Origin: Clostridia bacterium
GTDB lineage: Bacteria > Bacillota > Clostridia > Oscillospirales > Acutalibacteraceae
Assembly (NCBI GenBank): GCA_017451425.1
Contig: JAFSPP010000037.1
Span: 1-45,602, forward strand
DNA length: 45,602 nucleotides
Reading direction: 5' to 3'
How positions within the stretch are numbered: position 1 is the stretch's first letter; every line of letters begins with the position of its first letter. The notes under the pieces are model-generated. The model had not been told where the DNA came from. It ran no database searches and was given only the letters and a program-made list of their open reading frames with translations. Shown piece by piece: positions 15,630 through 23,544 of this stretch. A program made the position numbers and the translations under genes.

Positions 15630-15667
15630 AAAGGGGGTTTGTGGTTTTGTGATTGTCAGGTGATAAT

Positions 15668-16207
15668 ATGGCAAATTATACGAAAGACCTTATCTTGAAA
15701 ACCTTCTTCGATATGCTTGAGCGTATGCCCTTCGAGAAAATCACCATCACCGCACTTATCAAGGAGTGCAACATAGGACGAAACACGTTTTATTACCACT
15801 ATGAAGACATTTACGATCTTCTGGACGATGCCTATTCGCAGCTTCTCAGGAGGTACGAGGTGTGCCTTCAGAATGACGACCTGAGCGAGGCCATTAAAAC
15901 CATATTGTATGACTGTCGCAAAAACAGGGAAAAGGTGTATCACATTTACAATTCCCTGACCCGTGAGAGGCTCATAAGCTTCATCTTTGACCGCACAGAC
16001 AGTCTCATACTCAGATATGTGATGAGCATCGCAGAGGAGTTTGACGCGGATTCGGATCATGCCGATATCGTGGCAAATGTGATTAAGTACTCCTTCTACG
16101 GCTTCTTTGCCCGGTTTTTATGGAACGATATGAAGGATGATATCGAGGAAAATGCGGAAATGCTTGCCTTCGTTTACGGCGAGCTTATTGAGAGTATGCT
16201 GTTTTGA
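15668..16207 (+). CDS. TetR/AcrR family regulator (DhaS/TetR_C_8-like)
   Basis: 179 residues from ATG 15668 (CAGGTG 8 bases before; the TTG 15 bases upstream is less likely). The N-terminal HTH is clear: KDLILKTFFDMLERMPFEKIT, then ALIKECNIGRNTFYYHYEDIYDLL, the signature of the DhaS-like TetR branch. The rest is an all-helical ligand/dimerisation domain. Its own promoter and terminator make it monocistronic. It lies next to the MATE gene and could be its regulator, as often with exporters, but no shared operator is evident. Confidence 0.88.
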   Translation: MANYTKDLILKTFFDMLERMPFEKITITALIKECNIGRNTFYYHYEDIYDLLDDAYSQLLRRYEVCLQNDDLSEAIKTILYDCRKNREKVYHIYNSLTRERLISFIFDRTDSLILRYVMSIAEEFDADSDHADIVANVIKYSFYGFFARFLWNDMKDDIEENAEMLAFVYGELIESMLF

Positions 16208-16220
16208 AAATTATTACAAT

Positions 16221-16261
16221 AAAGCCGATCTGTCATAAACAGGACAAGATCGGCTTTTTAA
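16221..16261 (+). terminator. intrinsic terminator
   Basis: AAAGCCGATCT (16221-16231) pairs with AGATCGGCTTT (16247-16257), followed by T's. Confidence 0.9.
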
Positions 16262-16324
16262 TTATACATAATCCTCCGAAAAACCTTTATCTTTGAAATG
16301 TAGACATTTTAAGGAGGGTTACTT

Positions 16325-17671
16325 ATGAGCGTTTCAAAAACGGCAAAAAAACTGGGAATCAAGAAGATTTTAAATCGCCTTTACAAAAGCCCGGAGAAGA
16401 ATCTCCGACGTCTCATGGACTGGGCCGATAAATATGCCGGTGATCTGCTGAAGGATCAGAGACAGTCCATAAGGGATGCTATCACGGACCCGGAGAATCC
16501 TTACTACCCGTTTGTGCGGCATATTCTTCGGGATGTCGATCCGAAGGTGGCAAAGACCATAGCGGTCAATTTCTTCATTAATGCGAATCTCGTGGGAGTT
16601 CCCATTCAGTTCGAAATGCGCAAAAAGTACGACTGTAATATCCCCTGGGCCATTCTGCTTGACCCCACATCGGCCTGCAATATTCATTGTCTGGGCTGTT
16701 GGGCAGCCGATTACGGCGGAGGCATGAATCTGAGCTTTGAGGAGATGGACAGTATAATCACCCAGGGAAAGGAGATGGGTGTCTATTTTTATCTCTTCTC
16801 GGGAGGAGAGCCGCTCATAAGGAAGGATGATATCATCAGCCTTTGCAAAAAACATGATGACTGTATGTTCACGGCATTCACCAACGGTACACTGATTGAT
16901 GATGCATTTGCCGATGAACTCCTGCGAGTGAGAAATTTCGCCCCTGCCATCTCGCTTGAAGGCTTCAGAGAAGCGACGGACTCGCGGCGCGGAGAAGGCA
17001 CATATGACCTTGCTCTTAATGCCATGAGAATTCTTCGCGAGCACAAATTGGTTTACGGTGTTTCCTGCTGTTATACATCGGAAAACTACGAGTCCATCAC
17101 GTCTGATGAATACTGGAATATGATGATTGAAAACGGCGCTTACTTTGTATGGTATTTCCACTATATGCCTGTCGGAAATGACGCGAATACCGATTTGCTT
17201 CCGAGCCCCGCGCAGAGGGAGTATGTCTGCAGACGTATCCGCAACAACCGCAGGAACAAGCCGCTGTTTGCCATGGATTTCCAGAATGACGGAGCGACAG
17301 TCAACGGATGTATTGCCGCAGGACGGAGATATTTCCATATAAATGCGAACGGAGACGCGGAACCGTGCGCCTTCATTCACTATGCAGATTCGAATATCCG
17401 TGACAAGACGCTTCTGGAAATACTGCAGTCACCGCTCTTTATGGCATACCATGAAAGGCAGCCGTTTAACGACAATATGCTGAGGCCCTGTCCCATGCTT
17501 GAAAACCCGGACAAGCTCAGGGAAATCGTTAAACTGAGCGGCGCAAAATCCACAGATATGAAATCCCCTGAAAGTGTCAATCATCTCTGCTCCAAATGTG
17601 ACTCTTATGCAGAGGAGTGGGCCCCTACGGCCGACAGACTCTGGAAAGAACAGAGGAGAAAGAAGAAATAA
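16325..17671 (+). CDS. radical SAM protein with C-terminal auxiliary-cluster cysteines
   Basis: 448 residues. The radical SAM cluster motif is C118-x3-C122-x2-C125 in the CNIHCLGC segment, with GGEPL as the SAM-binding loop near 160. The C-terminal part holds several cysteines (GCIAAGRRYFHINANGD followed by EPC, RPCPM, HLCSKCDS), the style of SPASM or twitch auxiliary Fe-S clusters. Thus it is a SAM-dependent radical enzyme, perhaps acting on a peptide or protein, but no precursor peptide or partner is found nearby. The N-terminal ~100 residues are basic and helical. AAGGAGGG precedes ATG 16325, and strong terminators lie on both sides, so it is a single-gene unit. Confidence 0.9.
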   Translation: MSVSKTAKKLGIKKILNRLYKSPEKNLRRLMDWADKYAGDLLKDQRQSIRDAITDPENPYYPFVRHILRDVDPKVAKTIAVNFFINANLVGVPIQFEMRKKYDCNIPWAILLDPTSACNIHCLGCWAADYGGGMNLSFEEMDSIITQGKEMGVYFYLFSGGEPLIRKDDIISLCKKHDDCMFTAFTNGTLIDDAFADELLRVRNFAPAISLEGFREATDSRRGEGTYDLALNAMRILREHKLVYGVSCCYTSENYESITSDEYWNMMIENGAYFVWYFHYMPVGNDANTDLLPSPAQREYVCRRIRNNRRNKPLFAMDFQNDGATVNGCIAAGRRYFHINANGDAEPCAFIHYADSNIRDKTLLEILQSPLFMAYHERQPFNDNMLRPCPMLENPDKLREIVKLSGAKSTDMKSPESVNHLCSKCDSYAEEWAPTADRLWKEQRRKKK

Positions 17672-17676
17672 ACTTA

Positions 17677-17716
17677 AAAGCCCCCGGTTTTTTGAAACCG
17701 GGGGCTTTGTTTTTTC
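17677..17716 (+). terminator. bidirectional terminator between the radical SAM gene and larC
   Basis: AAAGCCCCCGGTTT pairs with AAACCGGGGGCTTT. A long T-rich run follows on the plus strand, and CTTTTAAG on the minus side. It serves the convergent genes. Confidence 0.9.
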
Positions 17717-17788
17717 TTTTTTTGTTTATTTTTCTTTATTTGTTTATTTTTCTTCTTTTATTTTATCATTTCTTCTTTATTTTTTTAT

Positions 17789-18880
17789 TTATTTCTTGAG
17801 GAACTTGTCAATGAGCCCGTGTACGGAGTCCAGGTCGTGCGGGTCGTTCGTCTCAACTGCCTTATTTATGGCGTGTTTAAAGTGCGATTTGATTATGACA
17901 CGGCTGACGGAGTTGATTGAGGACTCGACGGCGGAGAGCTGGGTCAGGATTTCATCTGTGTCTCTGTTGTCCGCGACCATGCGCTTGATCGAGTCAATGT
18001 GGCCGGTGACGCGGGAGAGACGGTTTAGGATGATCTTCTTCTCCTCCTCGGTGTGGCTTACGGGGTGGCGGATTTTAATCGGTTCCTCTTTTATCTCCTC
18101 GTTTGTCTCGCCTATGATGGCACGGATGAAGTTGGGGATACCGAAGTCCTTTGTGCCCATGCCGTAGCCTATCTCTTCCATGGTGATGGTGGGGATGGCA
18201 CCGAACTTGGTGACGAAGTATTTTATGAGCGCGGCGCCGGTGGGGGTGCAGAGCTCACCCTGGATGTCGGAACTGTAGATGGGGACGTCGCGGAGGATCA
18301 GGGCCGTTGCGGGGGCGGGCACCGGCATTATGCCGTGCGCGCACTCAACAGTGCCCGAGCCCGTGTGAACGGACGAGGACATTATCAGTTCCGGATTAAG
18401 TTTATAAATGAGCCAGCAGACGGCCACTACGTCCGCGACGACGTCAAGCATACCGACCTCGTGGAAGTGTACCGCACCGGGTTCGGCACCGTGCACTCTG
18501 CCCTCGGCCTCCGCGATGATCTTGTACACGTTTATCGCGTCGGCGCGTACCTTGTCGGGTATGTCGAGGGAGTCGATTATGTCGGTTATGTCTTCGAGGG
18601 TCGTGTGATGATGGTGGTGATGCTCATGGTGCTCATGATGATGATCATGGTCATGGACCACCTCTGCGGGCTTTTCTTCCTCACCGTTTATCACGACACG
18701 GAAGTGTGTACCGGTGATACCCATCTTTACGGCAGTCTCTGCTGTCGTTGTGACGCCGGGTATGCCGGCATTGTTGAGTTCCTTTAAGAATTCCTCTTTG
18801 TCGTCAATGAGTTCAAAGAGGGCCGCCGACAACATGTCGCCGGCGGCTCCGCTGGAACAGTCAAAATAGAGAGTCTTCAT
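17789..18880 (-). CDS. larC: LarC-type nickel-pincer cofactor protein fused to a CsoR/RcnR-family domain
   Basis: 363 residues. Residues 1-260 are the N-terminal LarC (LarC1/DUF111) domain: YFDCSSGAAGDML at the start, a His/Asp/Glu tract at 76-92, HFHEVG at 138-143, CTPTGAALIKYF from 211, and EIGYGMGTKDF. LarC inserts nickel into the lactate racemase pincer cofactor. Instead of the normal LarC2 part, residues about 278-363 match metal-sensing repressors of the CsoR/RcnR family: EEEKKIILNRLSRVTGHIDSIKRMV, then QLSAVESSINSVSRVIIKSHF. The usual Cys ligand position is Thr308; His276, His333 and His336 are candidate ligands. It lies 26 bases after mscL on the same strand. No larA, larB or larE is in the window. 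Confidence 0.85.
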   Translation of the reverse strand: MKTLYFDCSSGAAGDMLSAALFELIDDKEEFLKELNNAGIPGVTTTAETAVKMGITGTHFRVVINGEEEKPAEVVHDHDHHHEHHEHHHHHHTTLEDITDIIDSLDIPDKVRADAINVYKIIAEAEGRVHGAEPGAVHFHEVGMLDVVADVVAVCWLIYKLNPELIMSSSVHTGSGTVECAHGIMPVPAPATALILRDVPIYSSDIQGELCTPTGAALIKYFVTKFGAIPTITMEEIGYGMGTKDFGIPNFIRAIIGETNEEIKEEPIKIRHPVSHTEEEKKIILNRLSRVTGHIDSIKRMVADNRDTDEILTQLSAVESSINSVSRVIIKSHFKHAINKAVETNDPHDLDSVHGLIDKFLKK

Positions 18881-18906
18881 ATTTGAGTTCCGTTCTATGT
18901 CTTTGC

Positions 18907-19305
18907 TTATTTTTTCTCTTTGAGAAGTGTTACGATTTCAGCAAGAAGCTCTTCCTGGGTCGGGCCTGCGGGCTCTTCCTCAGCTGCGGGCTCCTCTTCC
19001 TTCTTGTCACCCTTTTCCTTTACCTTGTTAACAGCCTTAACAAGAAGGAATACTACGAGAGCGATGCAGAGGAAGTTGATGATGGCGGCGATGAGGATTC
19101 CGATGGGGAACATGCCGATTGTTACTTCCGCAAAGTCAGCCTTGCCTGCGATGAGAGCAATGATCGGGTTGATGATTGACTCGATGAGGGCGTTGACGAT
19201 AGCGGTGAAAGCTCCGCCGATAACTACGCCGACTGCCATGTCCATGACATTGCCGCGGGCAATGAATTCTTTGAATTCTGCTACAAAGCCTTTTTTCTCT
19301 TCCAT
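18907..19305 (-). CDS. mscL: large-conductance mechanosensitive channel MscL
   Basis: 132 residues. The N-terminal amphipathic helix and first membrane helix are typical (FKEFIARGNVMDMAVGVVIGGAF), followed by NALIESIINPIIALI, a second membrane helix (IGILIAAIINFLCIALVVFLLV) and a charged, Glu/Ala-rich C-terminal helix. It forms a pentameric channel that opens when membrane tension rises, releasing osmolytes after hypo-osmotic shock. AAAGGAG precedes its ATG. It is followed by larC 26 bases later, probably on the same transcript. Confidence 0.96.
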   Translation of the reverse strand: MEEKKGFVAEFKEFIARGNVMDMAVGVVIGGAFTAIVNALIESIINPIIALIAGKADFAEVTIGMFPIGILIAAIINFLCIALVVFLLVKAVNKVKEKGDKKEEEPAAEEEPAGPTQEELLAEIVTLLKEKK

Positions 19306-19327
19306 TTTTAAAACTCCTTTAAAATTT

Positions 19328-19355
19328 AATGGGGCAGTCGTCAGACTACCCCATT
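19328..19355 (-). promoter_or_regulatory. G-tract inverted repeat at the mscL-larC transcription start (candidate operator)
   Basis: Two half-sites of the form AATGGGGYAGTC face each other around a GTCA/TGAC centre. They lie immediately after the presumed -10 box (19356-19361, minus strand), where a repressor would block transcription. The GGGG-N-AGT core resembles half of the known RcnR operator (TACT-G6-N-AGTA). Confidence 0.4.
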
Positions 19356-19384
19356 ATTTTAACAAAAAGCCGTATAATCTACAA
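19356..19384 (-). promoter_or_regulatory. candidate mscL-larC promoter
   Basis: On the minus strand, TTGTAG (19384-19379), a 17-base spacer and TAAAAT (19361-19356). It overlaps the terminator of the upstream EAL gene. Confidence 0.5.
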
Positions 19385-19402
19385 GTATAACTTATTATAC
19401 GG
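19364..19402 (-). terminator. terminator of the 1319-aa EAL gene
   Basis: On the minus strand CCGTATAAT pairs with ATTATACGG, followed by CTTTTTG. The stop codon of the gene lies inside the 5' arm. Confidence 0.75.
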
Positions 19403-22400
19403 AATCGGCTGAATCGCCCATGAAGACAGAGCGGTCAAGCCTGCGTATGAAGAAGGTGAGCTTCTGTTCGCGCGCACCGTAGATGATTGAGACCTCAACC
19501 ATATTCTTCTCATTCTCCAGTGACTTGAAGGATTTCGTGAGAAGAGCGGGGTGCGTTGCGAAGTGGGCGAGGAGCTCGTCGATGTAGGAGAGACGCCTGA
19601 ATGCTGCCTGGTCATCTTCGCTTATGAGGCTGTTCTTTACGGTTGTGGTGATATCCTGGTAGTTGATTTCATCAGCCGTGAACATCTCACCGTCAAACAT
19701 GCGTCCGCCGATTATGTCAACGGCCTTGGTGTTGATGTCAACCGAGTAGGCATAGTCAAACATGGCGAGCGAGTAACTAAGCCTGTGAGCAAACTCGTTG
19801 AGGTTCTGCTCCGCCATTCGCATCTCCTCTATGCTGCGCATGAATACATAGACGAGTCTGTCCTGACCGTATTCCTGCGGAGCGCTTGCGAGGAGGGACT
19901 CCTTCCACTCGTATATATCTGAGTCGGGAATTCTGCGCTCCTGGAATGTGAGCTTGAACTCCTCTGTGGAGGGATCGTTGTAGAAGTTTGTGAGACCTTC
20001 AAGCGACATTATCTGTTCCATGTTCGGTATGTCGTCCTCTTTGAGGAGACTCTCGAGTCTCTTCATGAAGGCGAGCGAGTAGCGGCCCTCCGTGACGTTT
20101 GCCGTACGCTTGCCGACAGGAGGATATACCGCCGTGGTATAGAGGTCCTTGTCGAGGTTTATGATCGTGATTGACTCGAAAGTGTTCGCGAAGGCGACGT
20201 CGGTGATGTAGTGACGAAGCTTCGAGGCGCCCTCTTTAATCTTGGCGGCAGTGATGTCCTCGACAGTGAGAAGGATCATATTCGGGTCGGCCTGAGCGGA
20301 GAAAGTCGCGCTGTAGAAATTGTAGGAGTTGAGCTTTCTCGAAGACTTCGCCTGAACCTGTATGATGAGTGAGTTCTGGTTCGCGCTCGTCGTGAAGTAT
20401 GAGCGGATGTAATCAAGGGTGCAATAGGTGTTGAGTGTCTCCTTGTAGTCATCGTGGATGAGATACTCATAGATGAAACCGAAGAGCTGGGAGTACTCGT
20501 GGACATCCTTTACGGCCGCGAGCAGATTCGAGTGCGTCTCAAGGAGGTCAACGTTGCCGTCCCTGAGGTCTACTTCAAATACGACACCGTTGAAGTTCGA
20601 GTATGCCGCCGAGAAACGGTTCTGGGCGATAGACAGGCTCTCTTCGGCCTCTTTGTAGTCATCAATGATATTGAAGTAGCCGAAGAATATCTGGCTGTCG
20701 TCGCGGCCGCCCGTGGCCTTGATGACATGGAGCTTCATCCAGGAGTAGGAACCGTCCTTGCGCATGTGCCTGTACTCGAGATCAAGATCGTTGTTCTTTT
20801 TGAAGTGCTCGGTCAGGTTTCTCGGATTAAGAGCGGCTCTCGCTTCTTCAAGATCCTTCGGATGGACATACTTCGGGATGAGGTCCTCGTAGAGCGTGGA
20901 GAAGAAACCGCGCTCCGGAATGACCTCGAACTTTATGTCGCTCTCGCTCGGATAGTACATATGGTAGATGTTACCGCCGGAATTTATCTCGATGATGGCG
21001 GCATATGTCTTCCTGAGCGAATCGTCGATACTGTTGGTGAGAGGCATGTCGAGAGGTACGATTTCGAACTTGTCGAAGTCGAGCTCATCATCCTCGTCTA
21101 TGCTCTCGGTGTTGAGCTTCTCCTCAAACTCTGTGAGCGGGAGAGGCTTGGAGTAGATATAACCCTGGATGAGCGTACAGCCGATGAGCTTCAGGAAGTC
21201 GACAGCGTCGAGGGTCTCGACGCCTTCGGCGACCGTCTTGATGTTCAGGGAGCGGGCCATCGCGACAACGGAGCGGATAATCGAGCGGTCGCGCGAGGTG
21301 TTTTCACTCTCCCTGAAGAAGAGTTTGTCGAGCTTGAGAACGTCAACCGGAAGGTCTTTTAAGATGTTAAGTGATGAATAACCGGAACCGAAGTCGTCCA
21401 TCGAGCAGGTGAAGCCCGCATTGTGGAAGGTGTTGATGATCTCTTTGAACAGGGTCTCGTTCTCGAAGAATATACCCTCTGTGAACTCGAGCTCGATGAG
21501 CTTGTCCGGTATGTCATACTTTTTCTTTATGTTGATGTAGGCGTCGCAGAAGCCGGGCATTGTGAATTCCACGGGGGAGATGTTGAGGGAGATCGGTACG
21601 ACCGGGAGACCCTCGTTGAGCCTCATCCTCTGGAAACGGCAGACAACTTCCATTACGAAGAGGTCTACATCGTGTACAAAGCGGTTCTGCTCGAAGAGCG
21701 GTATGAACTTGATGGGCGGGATTATTCCCTTGTTCGGGTCAACCCAGCGTATCAGGGCCTCACCCGCGGCAAGCTTCGCGTTGTTCGTCCTGTACTTGGG
21801 CTGGACGTATACGCGGAATTCACCGTCTTTTAAGGCCTGGTGCATGCGGCCTTCTATTTCCTTACGCTCTATCTGCTCGTTGTAGATGGAGGCGTCATAG
21901 ACCGCGACACCGGTGTCGGTGTGGTTGATGGTATAAAGAGCGATGAGGCAGCGGTCGTAGAACGCGTTGATTGAGAGCTCGCCGCGCTCGCTTGCGGGTA
22001 TCGGATAAACACCCATCTGCGCCTCAAGGCGGATATGCGATTTTGAGAGGTGGGGGATTGAGCTGACTCTGTCAACCAGCTGGTAGATGAAGAGCTCGTG
22101 CTCGGTGTCACCGAAATTGCGGGTTGAGAGTATGACAAACTTGTCGCCGGAGATACGGCAGAAGAGCTCGCCGTCATTGAGCAGGTCGTTAATCTCATTT
22201 GAGATGCCGACGAGGATTTCGTCACCGATATCATAACCGAAGGAGTCGTTGATATAGCGGAAACCTACTATGTCGAGACAGGAGAGATAGTAGTTGTTGT
22301 CGCTGTCACTCTCCAGGATCTCTTCAGCATCCTCCTTGAACCTGGCATAGTTCGGGAAACCTGTCAGCGGGTCGGCATAGGCGACCTCCCTGATAAGATT

Positions 22401-23354
22401 GGAAGTCTCGTTTATGGACTTGTAGTAGCGGTAGGCTATGATCGCGATTACGAAGAAGAAGAGGAGGGAGGCGAAAATCATGAAAAGTATGATTCTGCCG
22501 GTAAACGCGAACATTGTTCCCGAGGGCATTGTGCGGGCGATAAAGACGCCGCTTGCACCGGGTACCGGGGACATGGCGATTACATATTTTATACCGTCAG
22601 ACGTGAAGGTGTTGACGGATGTGCCGCTGGGAACCGCGAGCTTTGAGGGGAGGGAGCCGATGAAATTGTGGGAGCCCAGGAATTCGTAGAGGTTCTCAAC
22701 GTCTTCAAATGCGGTATTTCTCTTGTTCGAGCAGGAGACTATGGTGCCGTCCGAGACAAAGATTATGTCGTGGAGGTTGCTCGTCTTCTGTGTTGATGAG
22801 TAGCAGCCCTCCAAAACGGCGGAATAGTCATATGTGGCTCCGAGGTAACCCAGGACATTGTCGTCCTGATCCTTTACCGTTCTGTAGCGCGTGACCAGCC
22901 TGGTGCTGCTGTCAGAGGCGGATTTTTCAAAGATTATCTGATCGTTTGTGAGAGGTTCAAGGATGCTTGCGTCTTCGATTTTGCCCTTGCCGCCGTCGGA
23001 TGATACATATGTGCCGTCAGGATAGTAGAATGTGAGAGTTGACTCGTCGTTTTGCGCTTCCGCTATGAGGAAGGTCTGGACCTCATCGGCGGTGGTTTCC
23101 TTTTTAAGGTCGAAGCCTCTTGTTTTGATATCCGTTGACAGGAGTTCGAGGAACGAGGCATCGGACTCGAGAACCCTGGAGAAGGTTACTGCGGCGTTGT
23201 CCGTTGATTTGTAGACATCCGCCTCGGCAGCCTTCACGAGGGATTTGTAGGAATATCCTATTATGAGGAAATAAATAATGATGAAGAGCACTGCCAGTAT
23301 TACTGTCAGTATTGAGCTCTTCTGCAAAACATTGGTTTTTGATTTGACGGGCAT
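19395..23354 (-). CDS. membrane dCache-GGDEF(degenerate)-EAL-PAS c-di-GMP phosphodiesterase, 1319 aa
   Basis: Domains in order: membrane helix 15-35; extracytoplasmic sensor, likely dCache, about 45-280; membrane helix about 288-308; GGDEF domain about 325-490, whose signature is SGDKF (402-406) so it should not make c-di-GMP; EAL domain about 500-745 with EAL (532-534), SLNISP, EFTEGIF, DDFGSGYSSL, KLDKLF and AEGVET, so c-di-GMP hydrolysis looks intact; then about 570 residues containing PAS-like domains (YRHMRKDGSYSWMKLHVI) and further sensor-like sequence. Such a long C-terminal sensory part after EAL is uncommon. It is divergent from another EAL gene across a shared 190-base region. Confidence 0.9.
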   Translation of the reverse strand: MPVKSKTNVLQKSSILTVILAVLFIIIYFLIIGYSYKSLVKAAEADVYKSTDNAAVTFSRVLESDASFLELLSTDIKTRGFDLKKETTADEVQTFLIAEAQNDESTLTFYYPDGTYVSSDGGKGKIEDASILEPLTNDQIIFEKSASDSSTRLVTRYRTVKDQDDNVLGYLGATYDYSAVLEGCYSSTQKTSNLHDIIFVSDGTIVSCSNKRNTAFEDVENLYEFLGSHNFIGSLPSKLAVPSGTSVNTFTSDGIKYVIAMSPVPGASGVFIARTMPSGTMFAFTGRIILFMIFASLLFFFVIAIIAYRYYKSINETSNLIREVAYADPLTGFPNYARFKEDAEEILESDSDNNYYLSCLDIVGFRYINDSFGYDIGDEILVGISNEINDLLNDGELFCRISGDKFVILSTRNFGDTEHELFIYQLVDRVSSIPHLSKSHIRLEAQMGVYPIPASERGELSINAFYDRCLIALYTINHTDTGVAVYDASIYNEQIERKEIEGRMHQALKDGEFRVYVQPKYRTNNAKLAAGEALIRWVDPNKGIIPPIKFIPLFEQNRFVHDVDLFVMEVVCRFQRMRLNEGLPVVPISLNISPVEFTMPGFCDAYINIKKKYDIPDKLIELEFTEGIFFENETLFKEIINTFHNAGFTCSMDDFGSGYSSLNILKDLPVDVLKLDKLFFRESENTSRDRSIIRSVVAMARSLNIKTVAEGVETLDAVDFLKLIGCTLIQGYIYSKPLPLTEFEEKLNTESIDEDDELDFDKFEIVPLDMPLTNSIDDSLRKTYAAIIEINSGGNIYHMYYPSESDIKFEVIPERGFFSTLYEDLIPKYVHPKDLEEARAALNPRNLTEHFKKNNDLDLEYRHMRKDGSYSWMKLHVIKATGGRDDSQIFFGYFNIIDDYKEAEESLSIAQNRFSAAYSNFNGVVFEVDLRDGNVDLLETHSNLLAAVKDVHEYSQLFGFIYEYLIHDDYKETLNTYCTLDYIRSYFTTSANQNSLIIQVQAKSSRKLNSYNFYSATFSAQADPNMILLTVEDITAAKIKEGASKLRHYITDVAFANTFESITIINLDKDLYTTAVYPPVGKRTANVTEGRYSLAFMKRLESLLKEDDIPNMEQIMSLEGLTNFYNDPSTEEFKLTFQERRIPDSDIYEWKESLLASAPQEYGQDRLVYVFMRSIEEMRMAEQNLNEFAHRLSYSLAMFDYAYSVDINTKAVDIIGGRMFDGEMFTADEINYQDITTTVKNSLISEDDQAAFRRLSYIDELLAHFATHPALLTKSFKSLENEKNMVEVSIIYGAREQKLTFFIRRLDRSVFMGDSADSV

Positions 23355-23388
23355 ATGCTTTACCTCTTCACATAAATATACATTCTAC

Positions 23389-23394
23389 ATTATA
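23389..23394 (-). promoter_or_regulatory. -10 box candidate for the 1319-aa EAL gene
   Basis: TATAAT on the minus strand, 35 bases before the start codon at 23354. No good -35 is visible at standard spacing. Confidence 0.4.
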
Positions 23395-23467
23395 ACAACC
23401 TTTTTAACAAAAGTATACAAGTTTTAGTAAAATAAAATATGTTATTTTATTAACTTTATATAATAAA

Positions 23468-23496
23468 TTGACATTGAAAATCCGCAATGATAGAAT
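23468..23496 (+). promoter_or_regulatory. promoter of the 812-aa EAL gene
   Basis: TTGACA (23468-23473), a 17-base spacer and TAGAAT (23491-23496): a strong sigma-A promoter. Confidence 0.85.
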
Positions 23497-23544
23497 AAAT
23501 TTGTATAACTTTAATACTTTAAATCACCTTAAAGGGGTACGGAA

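Noticed and set aside
16370..17380. 336-codon minus-strand frame opposite the radical SAM gene
   Set aside because: No domain is visible and it lies within a well-supported radical SAM gene on the other strand.
18053..18787. 244-codon plus-strand frame opposite larC
   Set aside because: It mirrors the LarC coding frame, including its His-rich tract, and shows no independent signal.
20454..21362. Long plus-strand open frame (302 codons) opposite the 1319-aa EAL gene
   Set aside because: It is fully antisense to a clear EAL/PAS coding region, has no recognisable domain and no ribosome binding site; a codon-bias shadow.
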